DNA from: Deltaproteobacteria bacterium
GTDB lineage: Bacteria > Desulfobacterota > Binatia > Binatales > Binataceae
Assembly: GCA_021780585.1 (NCBI GenBank)
Contig: JAJXYM010000122.1
Span: forward strand, 1 to 8,294
DNA length: 8,294 nucleotides
Reading direction: 5' to 3'
Below are positions 1 through 6,192 of the stretch, piece by piece. The translations under genes were made by a program, and so were the position numbers. Position 1 is the first letter of the stretch; the number at the start of each line of letters is the position of its first letter. A model generated the notes under the pieces. The model was not told the origin of the DNA and did no database searches. It saw only the letters and a list, made by a program, of their open reading frames with translations.

Positions 1-31
1 GCGCGGATTTTTCACGGTGAAAAATCCGCGC
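1..31. repeat. Perfect 31-bp inverted repeat at the left edge
   Basis: Bases 1-15 are the exact reverse complement of bases 17-31, with base 16 as the single central base. The repeat starts exactly at base 1 and lies inside the acyl-CoA synthetase reading frame. It may extend further left. A fold-back or assembly artefact at a contig end is the likeliest explanation; a genuine hairpin inside a coding region is the alternative. Confidence 0.9.
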
Positions 32-781
32 GAAAAGTATCCCAATCTGCGCCTGCGATGCATCGTCAGCGGCGCCGAACCGGTCAGTCCCGAACTGGCG
101 CGATGGGTCGATGAGCAGTTGCGCGTGCAGTTCAATCAGGCCTTCGGTCAGACCGAGGCGAATTACTTCATCGGCAACTGCTCCGCGCTCGAGAAACCGC
201 TGCTGGAGCCGCTCGGCAAGGCCTTTCCGGGCCACGACGTGGCGATTATCGCGGACGGCCATCCGGTAAAGCCCGGTGCGACCGGGGAGATCGCGATTCG
301 CCGCGACAGTCCGGTCGTGATGAAGGAATACTGGAAGAATCCGGCCGCGATGGCGGAAAAATTCGCCGGCGAATGGTGTCTCACGGGCGACATGGGCCAC
401 ATGGACGAAGAGGGTTACATCTACTTCCAGGGGCGCAACGACGACGTGATCAAGACTTCGGGCTATCGCGTCGGTCCGGCCGAGGTCGAGGCGAAGATCA
501 TCGAGCATCGCGCCGTCGCCTCATGCGCGGTTGTGGGAATTCCGGACGCAAAGCGTGGCCAGGCGATCAAAGCGTTCGTCAAGCTGCTGCCGGGCCATCA
601 GCCGTCGCCGGAAATGATCGCGGAGATCCAGGAACACGTCAAAAAGCGCCTGGCGTTCCACGAATATCCGCGCGATTTCGAGTTTATCGACGAGTTCCCG
701 ATGACGGTCACCGGAAAGATCCGGCGGCGCGATCTGCGCGAGCGGGAGATCGAGAAGCTCAAGGCCGCCGGCAAGCTCTGA
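2..781 (+). CDS. AMP-forming acyl-CoA synthetase, C-terminal part (5' end cut by window edge)
   Basis: This is the C-terminal portion of an ANL-superfamily acid:CoA ligase, which activates a carboxylic acid with ATP to an acyl-adenylate and then to the acyl-CoA in the cytoplasm. Numbering from the GTG at 17, the adenylation motif AFGQTEAN lies at residues 42-49, the TGD motif at 123-125, the hinge and C-domain core GRNDDVIKTSGYRVGPAEVE at 139-158, and the C-terminal PMTVTGK with the catalytic Lys234 at 228-234 (codon 716-718). These motifs resemble medium-chain/ACSM-like and benzoate-CoA-ligase-like enzymes, but the substrate cannot be read from this half. Family members are about 500-560 residues, so about half is missing. 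The frame is open from base 2, so the GTG at 17 is not a real start. Bases 1-16 belong to a perfect inverted repeat, and their translation (RGFFT) does not look like the family sequence expected here, so they may be artefactual. The gene is probably the upstream member of the CoA-transferase operon. Confidence 0.93.
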   Translation, partial: RGFFTVKNPREKYPNLRLRCIVSGAEPVSPELARWVDEQLRVQFNQAFGQTEANYFIGNCSALEKPLLEPLGKAFPGHDVAIIADGHPVKPGATGEIAIRRDSPVVMKEYWKNPAAMAEKFAGEWCLTGDMGHMDEEGYIYFQGRNDDVIKTSGYRVGPAEVEAKIIEHRAVASCAVVGIPDAKRGQAIKAFVKLLPGHQPSPEMIAEIQEHVKKRLAFHEYPRDFEFIDEFPMTVTGKIRRRDLREREIEKLKAAGKL

Positions 782-863
782 TCGAGGCGAAGGCGCGGCG
801 AATTTGCGTTCGGCGGCGGGAAAGCGCTATGGGGAAGCGCAAGACCGTTCAGCCAGACTAATC

Positions 864-870
864 GAAGAGG
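864..870 (+). promoter_or_regulatory. Ribosome binding site that fixes the start of the first CoA-transferase
   Basis: GAAGAGG ends 5 nt before the GTG at 876. The more upstream in-frame start, a TTG at 804, has no comparable site, so the GTG is preferred. Confidence 0.6.
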
Positions 871-875
871 ACCGA

Positions 876-2099
876 GTGGACGTGCGAAGCCAGGCAGCGT
901 CGCCCTTTGGGGCGATCAAGATTGTCGAATGCGGCGAAGGAATTCCGGCCGCGTTCGGGGCCAAAATGATCGCCGATTTGGGCGCGGAAGTGATCAAGGT
1001 CGAGCCGCCCGGCGGCGACCTGACGCGCCGGCGTGGGCCGTTTCCCGGCGATACCGTGGATCCGGAAAAAAGCGGCATCTTCATCTATCTCAACGCCAAC
1101 AAGCGCGGCGTCGTCGCCGACCTGAAGCGTCCCGAAGGCCGCGAATTGCTGGGCCGGCTGCTCGCCGGCGCCGATATCCTGATCCATAACGTGGCGCCGG
1201 GCGAACGCGCTGCGCAGGGTCTCGACAGCGCCGCGCTGCGGGCCGCCTATCCGAAACTGATCGTGGCCGCGATCTCGCCCTTCGGCGAAACCGGTCCGTA
1301 CGCCAACTGGCGCGGCTACGAACTCACGGTCGCAAACGCCTCCGGATGGGCCACGCTGAGCCCGGGAGCCTCGCCCTACCCCGATTTGCCGCCGCTCAAA
1401 TGTTTCGGCTCGCAATGCGAATTCCAGGGCGGGATTCATGCCGCGATGGTCGCGCTCGCCGCGTATATGCATCGGCTCAAGAGCGGCCAGGGCCAATCGA
1501 TCGACGTCTCCGAGCAGGAGGTGGTCGCCGCGATGCTCGAGATGAACTTCATGCACTGGTCGTATGCGCATCGCGAGACCTCGCGCCTCGGCTCGCGCCT
1601 GCTCGGCCCGTGGTTCATCAGCGACACGGCGGACGGCAAGATTTTCGCGCTTGCGGTCGAAGAGGATCAATGGAAGCGGCTGGTCGAGCTGATGGGCAAT
1701 CCCGAATGGGCCAATGACGAGCTGTTCAAGGACCGGATTGCTCGCGGGCAGAACCAGGACGCGCTCAAGGCGCTGATGGGCGAATGGCTCAGCCAGTGGA
1801 AGACGCAGGAGCTGTATCGCGAGGCGCAGGGACGAAGGGTGCCCTTCGCGCCGGTCAACACGATGCGCGATCTGTACGAAAGCGATCATCTTGCGCAGCG
1901 CGAATTCTTCGCCGCGCTCGAACAGCCCGGAATCGGCGCGATGCGTCTGCCGGGGATGCCGTCGAAGTATGGCGCCACGCCCTGGGCGCTCAGGCGGCCG
2001 GCGCCGCGGCTGGCCGAACACGCCGAGGAGATTTTCTGCGGCGAACTGGGCGTGACCCGCGAGCGTCTCAACGAACTGCGCAAGACCGGCGTCGCCTGA
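876..2099 (+). CDS. Class III (CaiB/BaiF) CoA-transferase with Glu at the catalytic Asp position
   Basis: This is a full-length (407 aa) CaiB/BaiF family protein. The family moves CoA between carboxylic acids through an enzyme-bound aspartyl anhydride and thioester, usually in interlocked cytoplasmic dimers. Family landmarks are LGAEVIKVEPP near residues 35-45, the NxNKR segment near 73-77, and a GQGQSID segment just after the active-site helix. Aligned without gaps to its two neighbours and to formyl-CoA transferase, the catalytic Asp falls on Glu182 (codon GAA, 1419-1421) in the context QCEFQGGIH. The usual ENFxxG motif also reads HNVAPG. These changes suggest altered chemistry, a non-catalytic partner subunit, or a lyase/racemase-like activity. 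The GTG at 876 is chosen for its ribosome binding site and normal family length; an upstream TTG at 804 would add 24 unconserved residues. It starts 94 nt after the synthetase and ends 18 nt before the next CoA-transferase. Confidence 0.9.
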   Translation: MDVRSQAASPFGAIKIVECGEGIPAAFGAKMIADLGAEVIKVEPPGGDLTRRRGPFPGDTVDPEKSGIFIYLNANKRGVVADLKRPEGRELLGRLLAGADILIHNVAPGERAAQGLDSAALRAAYPKLIVAAISPFGETGPYANWRGYELTVANASGWATLSPGASPYPDLPPLKCFGSQCEFQGGIHAAMVALAAYMHRLKSGQGQSIDVSEQEVVAAMLEMNFMHWSYAHRETSRLGSRLLGPWFISDTADGKIFALAVEEDQWKRLVELMGNPEWANDELFKDRIARGQNQDALKALMGEWLSQWKTQELYREAQGRRVPFAPVNTMRDLYESDHLAQREFFAALEQPGIGAMRLPGMPSKYGATPWALRRPAPRLAEHAEEIFCGELGVTRERLNELRKTGVA

Positions 2100-2105
2100 C
2101 GCCGC

Positions 2106-2110
2106 GAGGT
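2106..2110 (+). promoter_or_regulatory. Ribosome binding site of the second CoA-transferase
   Basis: GAGGT lies 7 nt before the ATG at 2118, inside the 18-nt gap after the preceding stop codon. Such close spacing supports translation from one polycistronic message. Confidence 0.5.
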
Positions 2111-2117
2111 TATTGAA

Positions 2118-3338
2118 ATGGCCAATCTGCCACTTTCCGGAATCCGCGTGCTCGATTTCACCTGGGCATGGGCGGGACCGTTCTGCACGATGCAACTGGC
2201 GCATCTCGGCGCCGAGGTGATCCGGGTCGAAACAACTGCGCGTCCGGCCTGCGTCACGCGCCTGATTCCGCCCTTCGCCGACGATATTCCCGGTCCGAAC
2301 CGAGCCGGGTATTTCAACCAGTACAATCAGGGCAAGCGTTCGATCACGCTCAATCTGACCCGGCCCGAGGCGATCGATCTCGCCTGCCAGATGGTCCGTC
2401 AATGCGATATCGTCGCGGATAATTTCGCCGCCGGCGTGATGGACAAACTCGGCCTCGGCTACGACAAGCTGCGCGCGATCAAGCCCGACATTATCATGAT
2501 CTCGATGTCGGGTTACGGGCAGACCGGACCGTACAAGGGCTTCGTCGGCTACGGACCGCCCGCCTCGGCCGCGTCCGGGATGTTCTTCACCACCGGCTAT
2601 GAAGGCGGCGATCCCGGCGAAATCGGCATCTCGTATCCCGATCCCAACGCGGGAATTTTTGGCGCGTTCGCCCTGATGGCGGCGCTGACCCATCGCGCGC
2701 TCACCGGCGAGGGCCAGTATATCGATCAGTCCCAATTCGAAACCGCGCTCGCGCTGATGCCGGAAGGGATGCTCGAGTACGAGCTGAATCATCGCGAACC
2801 CGGCCGCCACGGCAATCACGACCCGGTAATGGCGCCGCATGAATGCTACAAGGCGGCCGGCGACGACGAGCAGTGGGTCTCAATCGCGGTCGGCGGCGAC
2901 GACGAATGGCGCGCGCTCTGCCGCGTGATGGGCCAGCCGGAACTGGCCGCCGATCCGCGCTTCAAGACCGCCGCGGCGCGCAAGCAAAACGAGTCCGCGC
3001 TCGACGAAATCGTCACCGCGTGGACGCGCGGGCGCGACCGCTGGGAGACCGCGCGCGCCTTGCAGGCCGCGGGCGTCGCCGCCTTCCCCGCGATGAGCAA
3101 CAAGGACCTGTCCGAGGACCCGCATCTGAACGAGCGCGGCTACTTCGCCATGCTCGAGCATCCCGAGGTCGGCAAGCGCCAGCACGCCGGCGTGCCGTGG
3201 AAGATGTCGGCAACGCCGTGCGCCGTGCGCAGCCCCGCGCCGGTGCGCGGAGCCGACACCGAAGCCGTGCTCAAGTCGATGCTCGGACTCACGCTCGACC
3301 AGATCGAGCATCTGCGCAAGTCCGGCGTGCTGGTCTGA
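2118..3338 (+). CDS. Class III (CaiB/BaiF) CoA-transferase with intact catalytic Asp
   Basis: This is a complete 406-aa CaiB/BaiF family enzyme, expected to transfer CoA between an acyl-CoA donor and a carboxylate in the cytoplasm. It opens with the family signature LDFTWAWAGPFCTMQLAHLG (residues 12-31) followed by AEVIRVE. It carries KRSITLNL (73-80), DNFAAG near 101-106, and the active-site segment YPDPNAGIFGAF, whose Asp175 (codon 2640-2642) sits at the nucleophile position. GEGQYIDQSQFE follows, and the C-terminal part contains the usual NKDLSEDPHLNERGYF element at 328-343. It is clearly divergent from both neighbouring paralogues, so this is not a recent duplication. It lies between them with gaps of 18 and 35 nt, consistent with an operon. 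Its acid substrate and CoA donor are unknown. It could work alone or pair with the Glu-variant protein encoded just upstream; the pairing idea is inference only. Confidence 0.94.
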   Translation: MANLPLSGIRVLDFTWAWAGPFCTMQLAHLGAEVIRVETTARPACVTRLIPPFADDIPGPNRAGYFNQYNQGKRSITLNLTRPEAIDLACQMVRQCDIVADNFAAGVMDKLGLGYDKLRAIKPDIIMISMSGYGQTGPYKGFVGYGPPASAASGMFFTTGYEGGDPGEIGISYPDPNAGIFGAFALMAALTHRALTGEGQYIDQSQFETALALMPEGMLEYELNHREPGRHGNHDPVMAPHECYKAAGDDEQWVSIAVGGDDEWRALCRVMGQPELAADPRFKTAAARKQNESALDEIVTAWTRGRDRWETARALQAAGVAAFPAMSNKDLSEDPHLNERGYFAMLEHPEVGKRQHAGVPWKMSATPCAVRSPAPVRGADTEAVLKSMLGLTLDQIEHLRKSGVLV

Positions 3339-3360
3339 TTCACGCGCCACGGGCGCGCGC

Positions 3361-3368
3361 GGGAGGAG
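3361..3368 (+). promoter_or_regulatory. Ribosome binding site that fixes the start of the third CoA-transferase
   Basis: GGGAGGAG ends 5 nt before the ATG at 3374, the strongest Shine-Dalgarno match in the window. The frame is open back to 2843 inside the preceding gene, and this site shows that the upstream 177 codons are not part of the protein. Confidence 0.8.
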
Positions 3369-3373
3369 CGTCG

Positions 3374-4567
3374 ATGCATCAGCCGCTCGCCGATCTGCGG
3401 GTTCTCGACCTGACGCACTATTACGCCGGTCCTTACGCGACCATGCTGCTCAGTTTTCTGGGCGCGGAGGTGATCAAGCTCGAGGCTCCCGGCGTCGGCG
3501 ACGGCGCGCGCGCCCTGTTCCGCAAACGCGACAAGGCCTACGGCTATCCGTTCGCCGTGCTCAACAGCAACAAGCGCTCGATCACGCTCAATCTCAAGAG
3601 CGCAGAGGGCAAGGCGCTGTTTCTGCGGATGGTCGAGACGGCGGACCTGGTGGTCGAGAACTTCGCCGCCGGCGCGATGGAGGCGATGGGCCTCGGTTAC
3701 GAAACGCTGCGCGCGCGCAATCCGCGCGTCATTTATGCGACCAACACCGGCTTCGGCCTGAGCGGACCCTACAGCCAGCTCGCCGCCTTCGATCCGATCG
3801 TGCAGGCGATGGGCGGCGTGATGGCGATCACGGGCGAGGCCGACGGGCCGCCGCTCAAGACCGGCGCCGCGATCGCCGACATCCTTGGCGGCGCGCATTT
3901 CTGCGCCGGGCTGCTCGCCGCGATTCGCCAACGCGATCGCACCGGCGAGGGCCTGATGGTCGAGCTGTGCCTGTACGATTCGATCGTCCCGTCGCTGACC
4001 TCGTTCCTCGGCGCCTACGGGATGGGCCTGCGCAGCTCGCGCGACGGCAACAGCGCCTCCGGCGGCGCGATCGCGCCCTACAACTCCTATCCCGCCAGCG
4101 ACGGGCACGTGATGATCCTCGCCGTCGACAACGCGCGCTGGCGGCGGTTGTGCGAACTGATGGGCCGTCCGGAGTTGGCCGACGATCCGCGCTTCGCCAC
4201 GCCCGGGGCGCGATCCAAAAACCGTCATGAAGTCGATCGTCTGGTCGGCGCATGGACCGTGACCCGGACGCGCCGCGATCTGTTCGACGAGATGGGCCGC
4301 GCCGGCGTCTTCTGCGGCATCGTGCAGGAGCTGCACGAAGTCATGGCCGACCCGCATCTGCATGAGCGCGGATTGCTCCAGACCGTGGACCATCCGGAGC
4401 TCGGTCCATTGACCGTTTTCACCTCGCCGATCCGGCTTGACGGCGCGCGGCCCGAAGTCAAATCGCTCAGCCCCGGCCTCGGCGCCGACAACGACAGCTT
4501 CTACACGGCCGAGCTGGGCCTGAGCGCGGAGGAGATTGCCGCTCTGCGCGAGCGCAAGGTGATCTGA
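3374..4567 (+). CDS. Class III (CaiB/BaiF) CoA-transferase, formyl-CoA-transferase-like
   Basis: This is a complete 397-aa CaiB/BaiF CoA-transferase and the most canonical of the three. The N-terminus LRVLDLTHYYAGPYATMLLS (residues 8-27) is followed by FLGAEVIKLE. NSNKRSITLNLK lies at 64-75 and VVENFAAGAMEAMGLGYETL at 93-112. The active-site segment AIADILGGAHF contains Asp169 (codon 3878-3880), the same residue number as the catalytic Asp of Oxalobacter formyl-CoA transferase. RTGEGL and the MADPHLHERGLL element near 324-335 follow. Its role is expected to be CoA transfer between carboxylic acids. The strong ribosome binding site supports the ATG at 3374, and reading from there gives the normal family length; the open frame further upstream is an overlap shadow of the preceding gene. 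It lies 35 nt after the second CoA-transferase and 44 nt before the amidohydrolase. The substrate cannot be assigned. Confidence 0.94.
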   Translation: MHQPLADLRVLDLTHYYAGPYATMLLSFLGAEVIKLEAPGVGDGARALFRKRDKAYGYPFAVLNSNKRSITLNLKSAEGKALFLRMVETADLVVENFAAGAMEAMGLGYETLRARNPRVIYATNTGFGLSGPYSQLAAFDPIVQAMGGVMAITGEADGPPLKTGAAIADILGGAHFCAGLLAAIRQRDRTGEGLMVELCLYDSIVPSLTSFLGAYGMGLRSSRDGNSASGGAIAPYNSYPASDGHVMILAVDNARWRRLCELMGRPELADDPRFATPGARSKNRHEVDRLVGAWTVTRTRRDLFDEMGRAGVFCGIVQELHEVMADPHLHERGLLQTVDHPELGPLTVFTSPIRLDGARPEVKSLSPGLGADNDSFYTAELGLSAEEIAALRERKVI

Positions 4568-4569
4568 GT

Positions 4570-4583
4570 CGGCCGATCGGCCG
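4570..4583. repeat. 14-bp perfect palindrome between CoA-transferase and amidohydrolase genes
   Basis: CGGCCGATCGGCCG begins 3 nt after the stop codon of the third CoA-transferase. It could fold into a 5-bp stem with a GATC loop, but no T-tract follows, so it is not a convincing terminator. It might be an operator or mRNA-processing site, or chance in GC-rich DNA. Confidence 0.35.
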
Positions 4584-4593
4584 CGCATGATTC

Positions 4594-4601
4594 AAGAGGG
4601 G
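4594..4601 (+). promoter_or_regulatory. Ribosome binding site of the amidohydrolase
   Basis: AAGAGGGG lies 10 nt before the ATG at 4612, slightly longer than the usual spacing. It is the only purine-rich site in this gap and supports the chosen start. Confidence 0.55.
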
Positions 4602-4611
4602 TAATCACTCG

Positions 4612-6075
4612 ATGGCAACGTCACCAACCGGTCCGACCAAATCCGCCTCGATTCGCGCGCGCCTCGACCATCCGGTGATCGATTCCGACGGCCATACGAT
4701 CGAATTCGCGCCGGCCATTTCCGACTATCTCAAACAGGTCGGCGGACCCGCGCTGGTCGATCGTTTCAAAAACGGCAACGGCCGCGGCGCCGGCGGCGGA
4801 TGGCATCGCTTGACCCCCGCCGAACGGATGGAGCGGCGCGCCACGCGCCCGCCCTGGTGGGCCTTCCCCACCCGCAACACGCTCGACCGCGCGACCGCGA
4901 CGCTGCCCAGGCTGCTCTATCAGCGGATGGAACAATTCGGTCTCGACTTCACGATTCTCTATCCCACGCTCGCGATGTTCGCCGCGCATCTCGAAGACGA
5001 GGAGCTGCGCCGCGGCGCCAGCCGCGCCTACAACATGTTCCACGCGGACCTGTTCCGCGAATTCTCCGACCGCATCGCGCCGGTCGCCGTCGTGCCGATG
5101 CATACGCCGGCGGAGGCGATCGACGAACTGGAATTCGCCGTCAAAAAACTCGGCTTCAAGGCCGTAATGCTGCCGGGGAACGTCCGCCGTCCGATCGCGA
5201 GCGTCCTTAAACGCGCGCCTGAAGTCGCGCGCTGGGCCTTCTGGGTCGACAATCTCGCCGTCGACAGCCTTTACGATTACGACCCGGTATGGGCCAAATG
5301 CGTCGAGCTGGGAGTCGCCGCGACCTTCCATTCGAGCAGCATGGGATGGGGCAGCCGGAACTCGGTCAACAACTACGTCTATAACCATATCGGAAACTTC
5401 GCCGCCGCTGGCGAGGCGGTCTGCAAGGCGCTCTTTATCGGCGGCGTGCCGAAGCGCTTCCCGTCATTGAGATTCGCGTTTCTCGAGGGCGGCGCCGGAT
5501 GGGCCTGCACGCTCTATTCGGATTTGATCGCCCACTGGCGCAAACGCAATCGCACCGCGGTCGAGGACTACAATCCGGCCAATCTCGATCGGGCGATGTT
5601 CTATGATCTGTGCCGGCGCTACGGCACGCCGATCATACAGGACAAGGTCGAACGGCTCGCCGCCGCCGGCGAACGCTTCAGCGGAGCCAACGAAGACCCG
5701 GCGATGCTCGACGAGTTCGCCGCCTGCGGAATCCAGCGCGCCGAGGATATCCGCGACATCTTCGCGCGCAATTTTTTCTTCGGCTGCGAGGCCGACGATC
5801 CGATCAACGCCTGGGCCTTCAACGCCCGCGTCAATCCGCTCGGCGCGCGCCTCAATGTCCTGTTCAGCTCCGATATCGGCCATTGGGACGTGCCCGATAT
5901 GACCGAAGTCACCGAGGAGGCTTACGAACTCGTCGAACACGGACTGATCACGGAAAACGACTTCCGCGATTTCGTCTTCGCCACTCCGGCGCGGATGTGG
6001 ACCGCGATGAACCCGGATTTCTTCCAGGGCACCGCGGTCGCCGCGGCGGTGGCGCGATCGCGCCGCGAAAGTTAA
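4612..6075 (+). CDS. Amidohydrolase-2 family TIM-barrel metal-dependent enzyme
   Basis: This 487-aa protein looks like a member of the amidohydrolase-2 group (ACMSD and resorcylate-decarboxylase-like enzymes), which hydrolyse or decarboxylate small acids using one divalent metal. Candidate metal and active-site residues, in order, are Asp24-Ser-Asp26-Gly-His28 on strand 1 (VIDSDGH), His240 (ATFHSSS), Glu292 in the FAFLEGGAGW segment, and Asp421 with His424 in SSDIGHWDVPD. The classical first-strand H/E-x-H is therefore Asp-x-His. At 487 residues it is longer than typical 300-400-aa members; much of the excess lies between about 305 and 410. There is no signal peptide or membrane segment, so it should be cytoplasmic. 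Relatives of this type are often found beside CoA-transferases and acyl-CoA enzymes in catabolic clusters. It is probably the last gene of the operon, starting 44 nt after the third CoA-transferase. Hydrolase versus decarboxylase activity, and the substrate, are unresolved. Confidence 0.88.
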   Translation: MATSPTGPTKSASIRARLDHPVIDSDGHTIEFAPAISDYLKQVGGPALVDRFKNGNGRGAGGGWHRLTPAERMERRATRPPWWAFPTRNTLDRATATLPRLLYQRMEQFGLDFTILYPTLAMFAAHLEDEELRRGASRAYNMFHADLFREFSDRIAPVAVVPMHTPAEAIDELEFAVKKLGFKAVMLPGNVRRPIASVLKRAPEVARWAFWVDNLAVDSLYDYDPVWAKCVELGVAATFHSSSMGWGSRNSVNNYVYNHIGNFAAAGEAVCKALFIGGVPKRFPSLRFAFLEGGAGWACTLYSDLIAHWRKRNRTAVEDYNPANLDRAMFYDLCRRYGTPIIQDKVERLAAAGERFSGANEDPAMLDEFAACGIQRAEDIRDIFARNFFFGCEADDPINAWAFNARVNPLGARLNVLFSSDIGHWDVPDMTEVTEEAYELVEHGLITENDFRDFVFATPARMWTAMNPDFFQGTAVAAAVARSRRES

Positions 6076-6078
6076 TCG

Positions 6079-6108
6079 GGCCGGCGGGAGCTTGCCGTCG
6101 CTCCGGCC
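6079..6108 (+). terminator. Possible terminator or 3' hairpin after the amidohydrolase
   Basis: Four nt after the stop codon, GGCCGG (6079-6084) and AGC (6089-6091) can pair with GCTCCGGCC (6100-6108). This gives a 9-bp GC-rich stem with a 4-nt bulge and an 8-nt loop. No T-tract follows, so intrinsic termination is uncertain. Its place between the operon and the polX promoter makes a 3'-end role reasonable. Confidence 0.3.
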
Positions 6109-6119
6109 GCGCAAGTTCG

Positions 6120-6149
6120 ATGACAAGCCGGCCGGCGCCGCCGTAAAAT
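6120..6149 (+). promoter_or_regulatory. Sigma70-like promoter of polX
   Basis: A -35 box ATGACA (6120-6125, 5 of 6 consensus) and a -10 box TAAAAT (6144-6149, 5 of 6) are separated by 18 nt. The predicted transcription start is near 6156. That leaves a leader of about 37 nt to the ATG at 6193 but only about 6 nt to the upstream GTG at 6163. This is the best housekeeping-promoter match I see in the window, and it indicates that polX is expressed separately from the upstream operon. Confidence 0.5.
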
Positions 6150-6192
6150 TCAATCGGTCGCCGTGCGCATTGACGTGGCGGCCGGTCGCACG

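Noticed and set aside
824..842. Small hairpin GCGCT-ATGGGGA-AGCGC between the synthetase and the first CoA-transferase
   Set aside because: The stem is only 5 bp and no T-tract follows, which is common by chance in GC-rich DNA and not enough to call a terminator.
804..875. TTG start for the first CoA-transferase, and a 10-codon frame at 829-861 (MGKRKTVQPD)
   Set aside because: The 24 extra residues are unlike family N-termini and have no ribosome binding site, whereas the GTG at 876 has one. The tiny frame has no supporting signal.
858..2840. A 660-codon open frame on the - strand opposite the first two CoA-transferases, with similar long antisense frames at 3140-4588 and 6466-7791
   Set aside because: These are mirror frames of GC-rich genes with strong third-position GC bias. 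Their translations are Arg/Gly/His-rich, show no family motifs, and lie opposite clear conserved proteins.
2843..3373. In-frame upstream extension of the third CoA-transferase by 177 codons, overlapping the second one
   Set aside because: The extension is Arg-rich shadow sequence of the preceding gene. A strong ribosome binding site at 3361-3368 and the family's conserved N-terminus fix the start at 3374.
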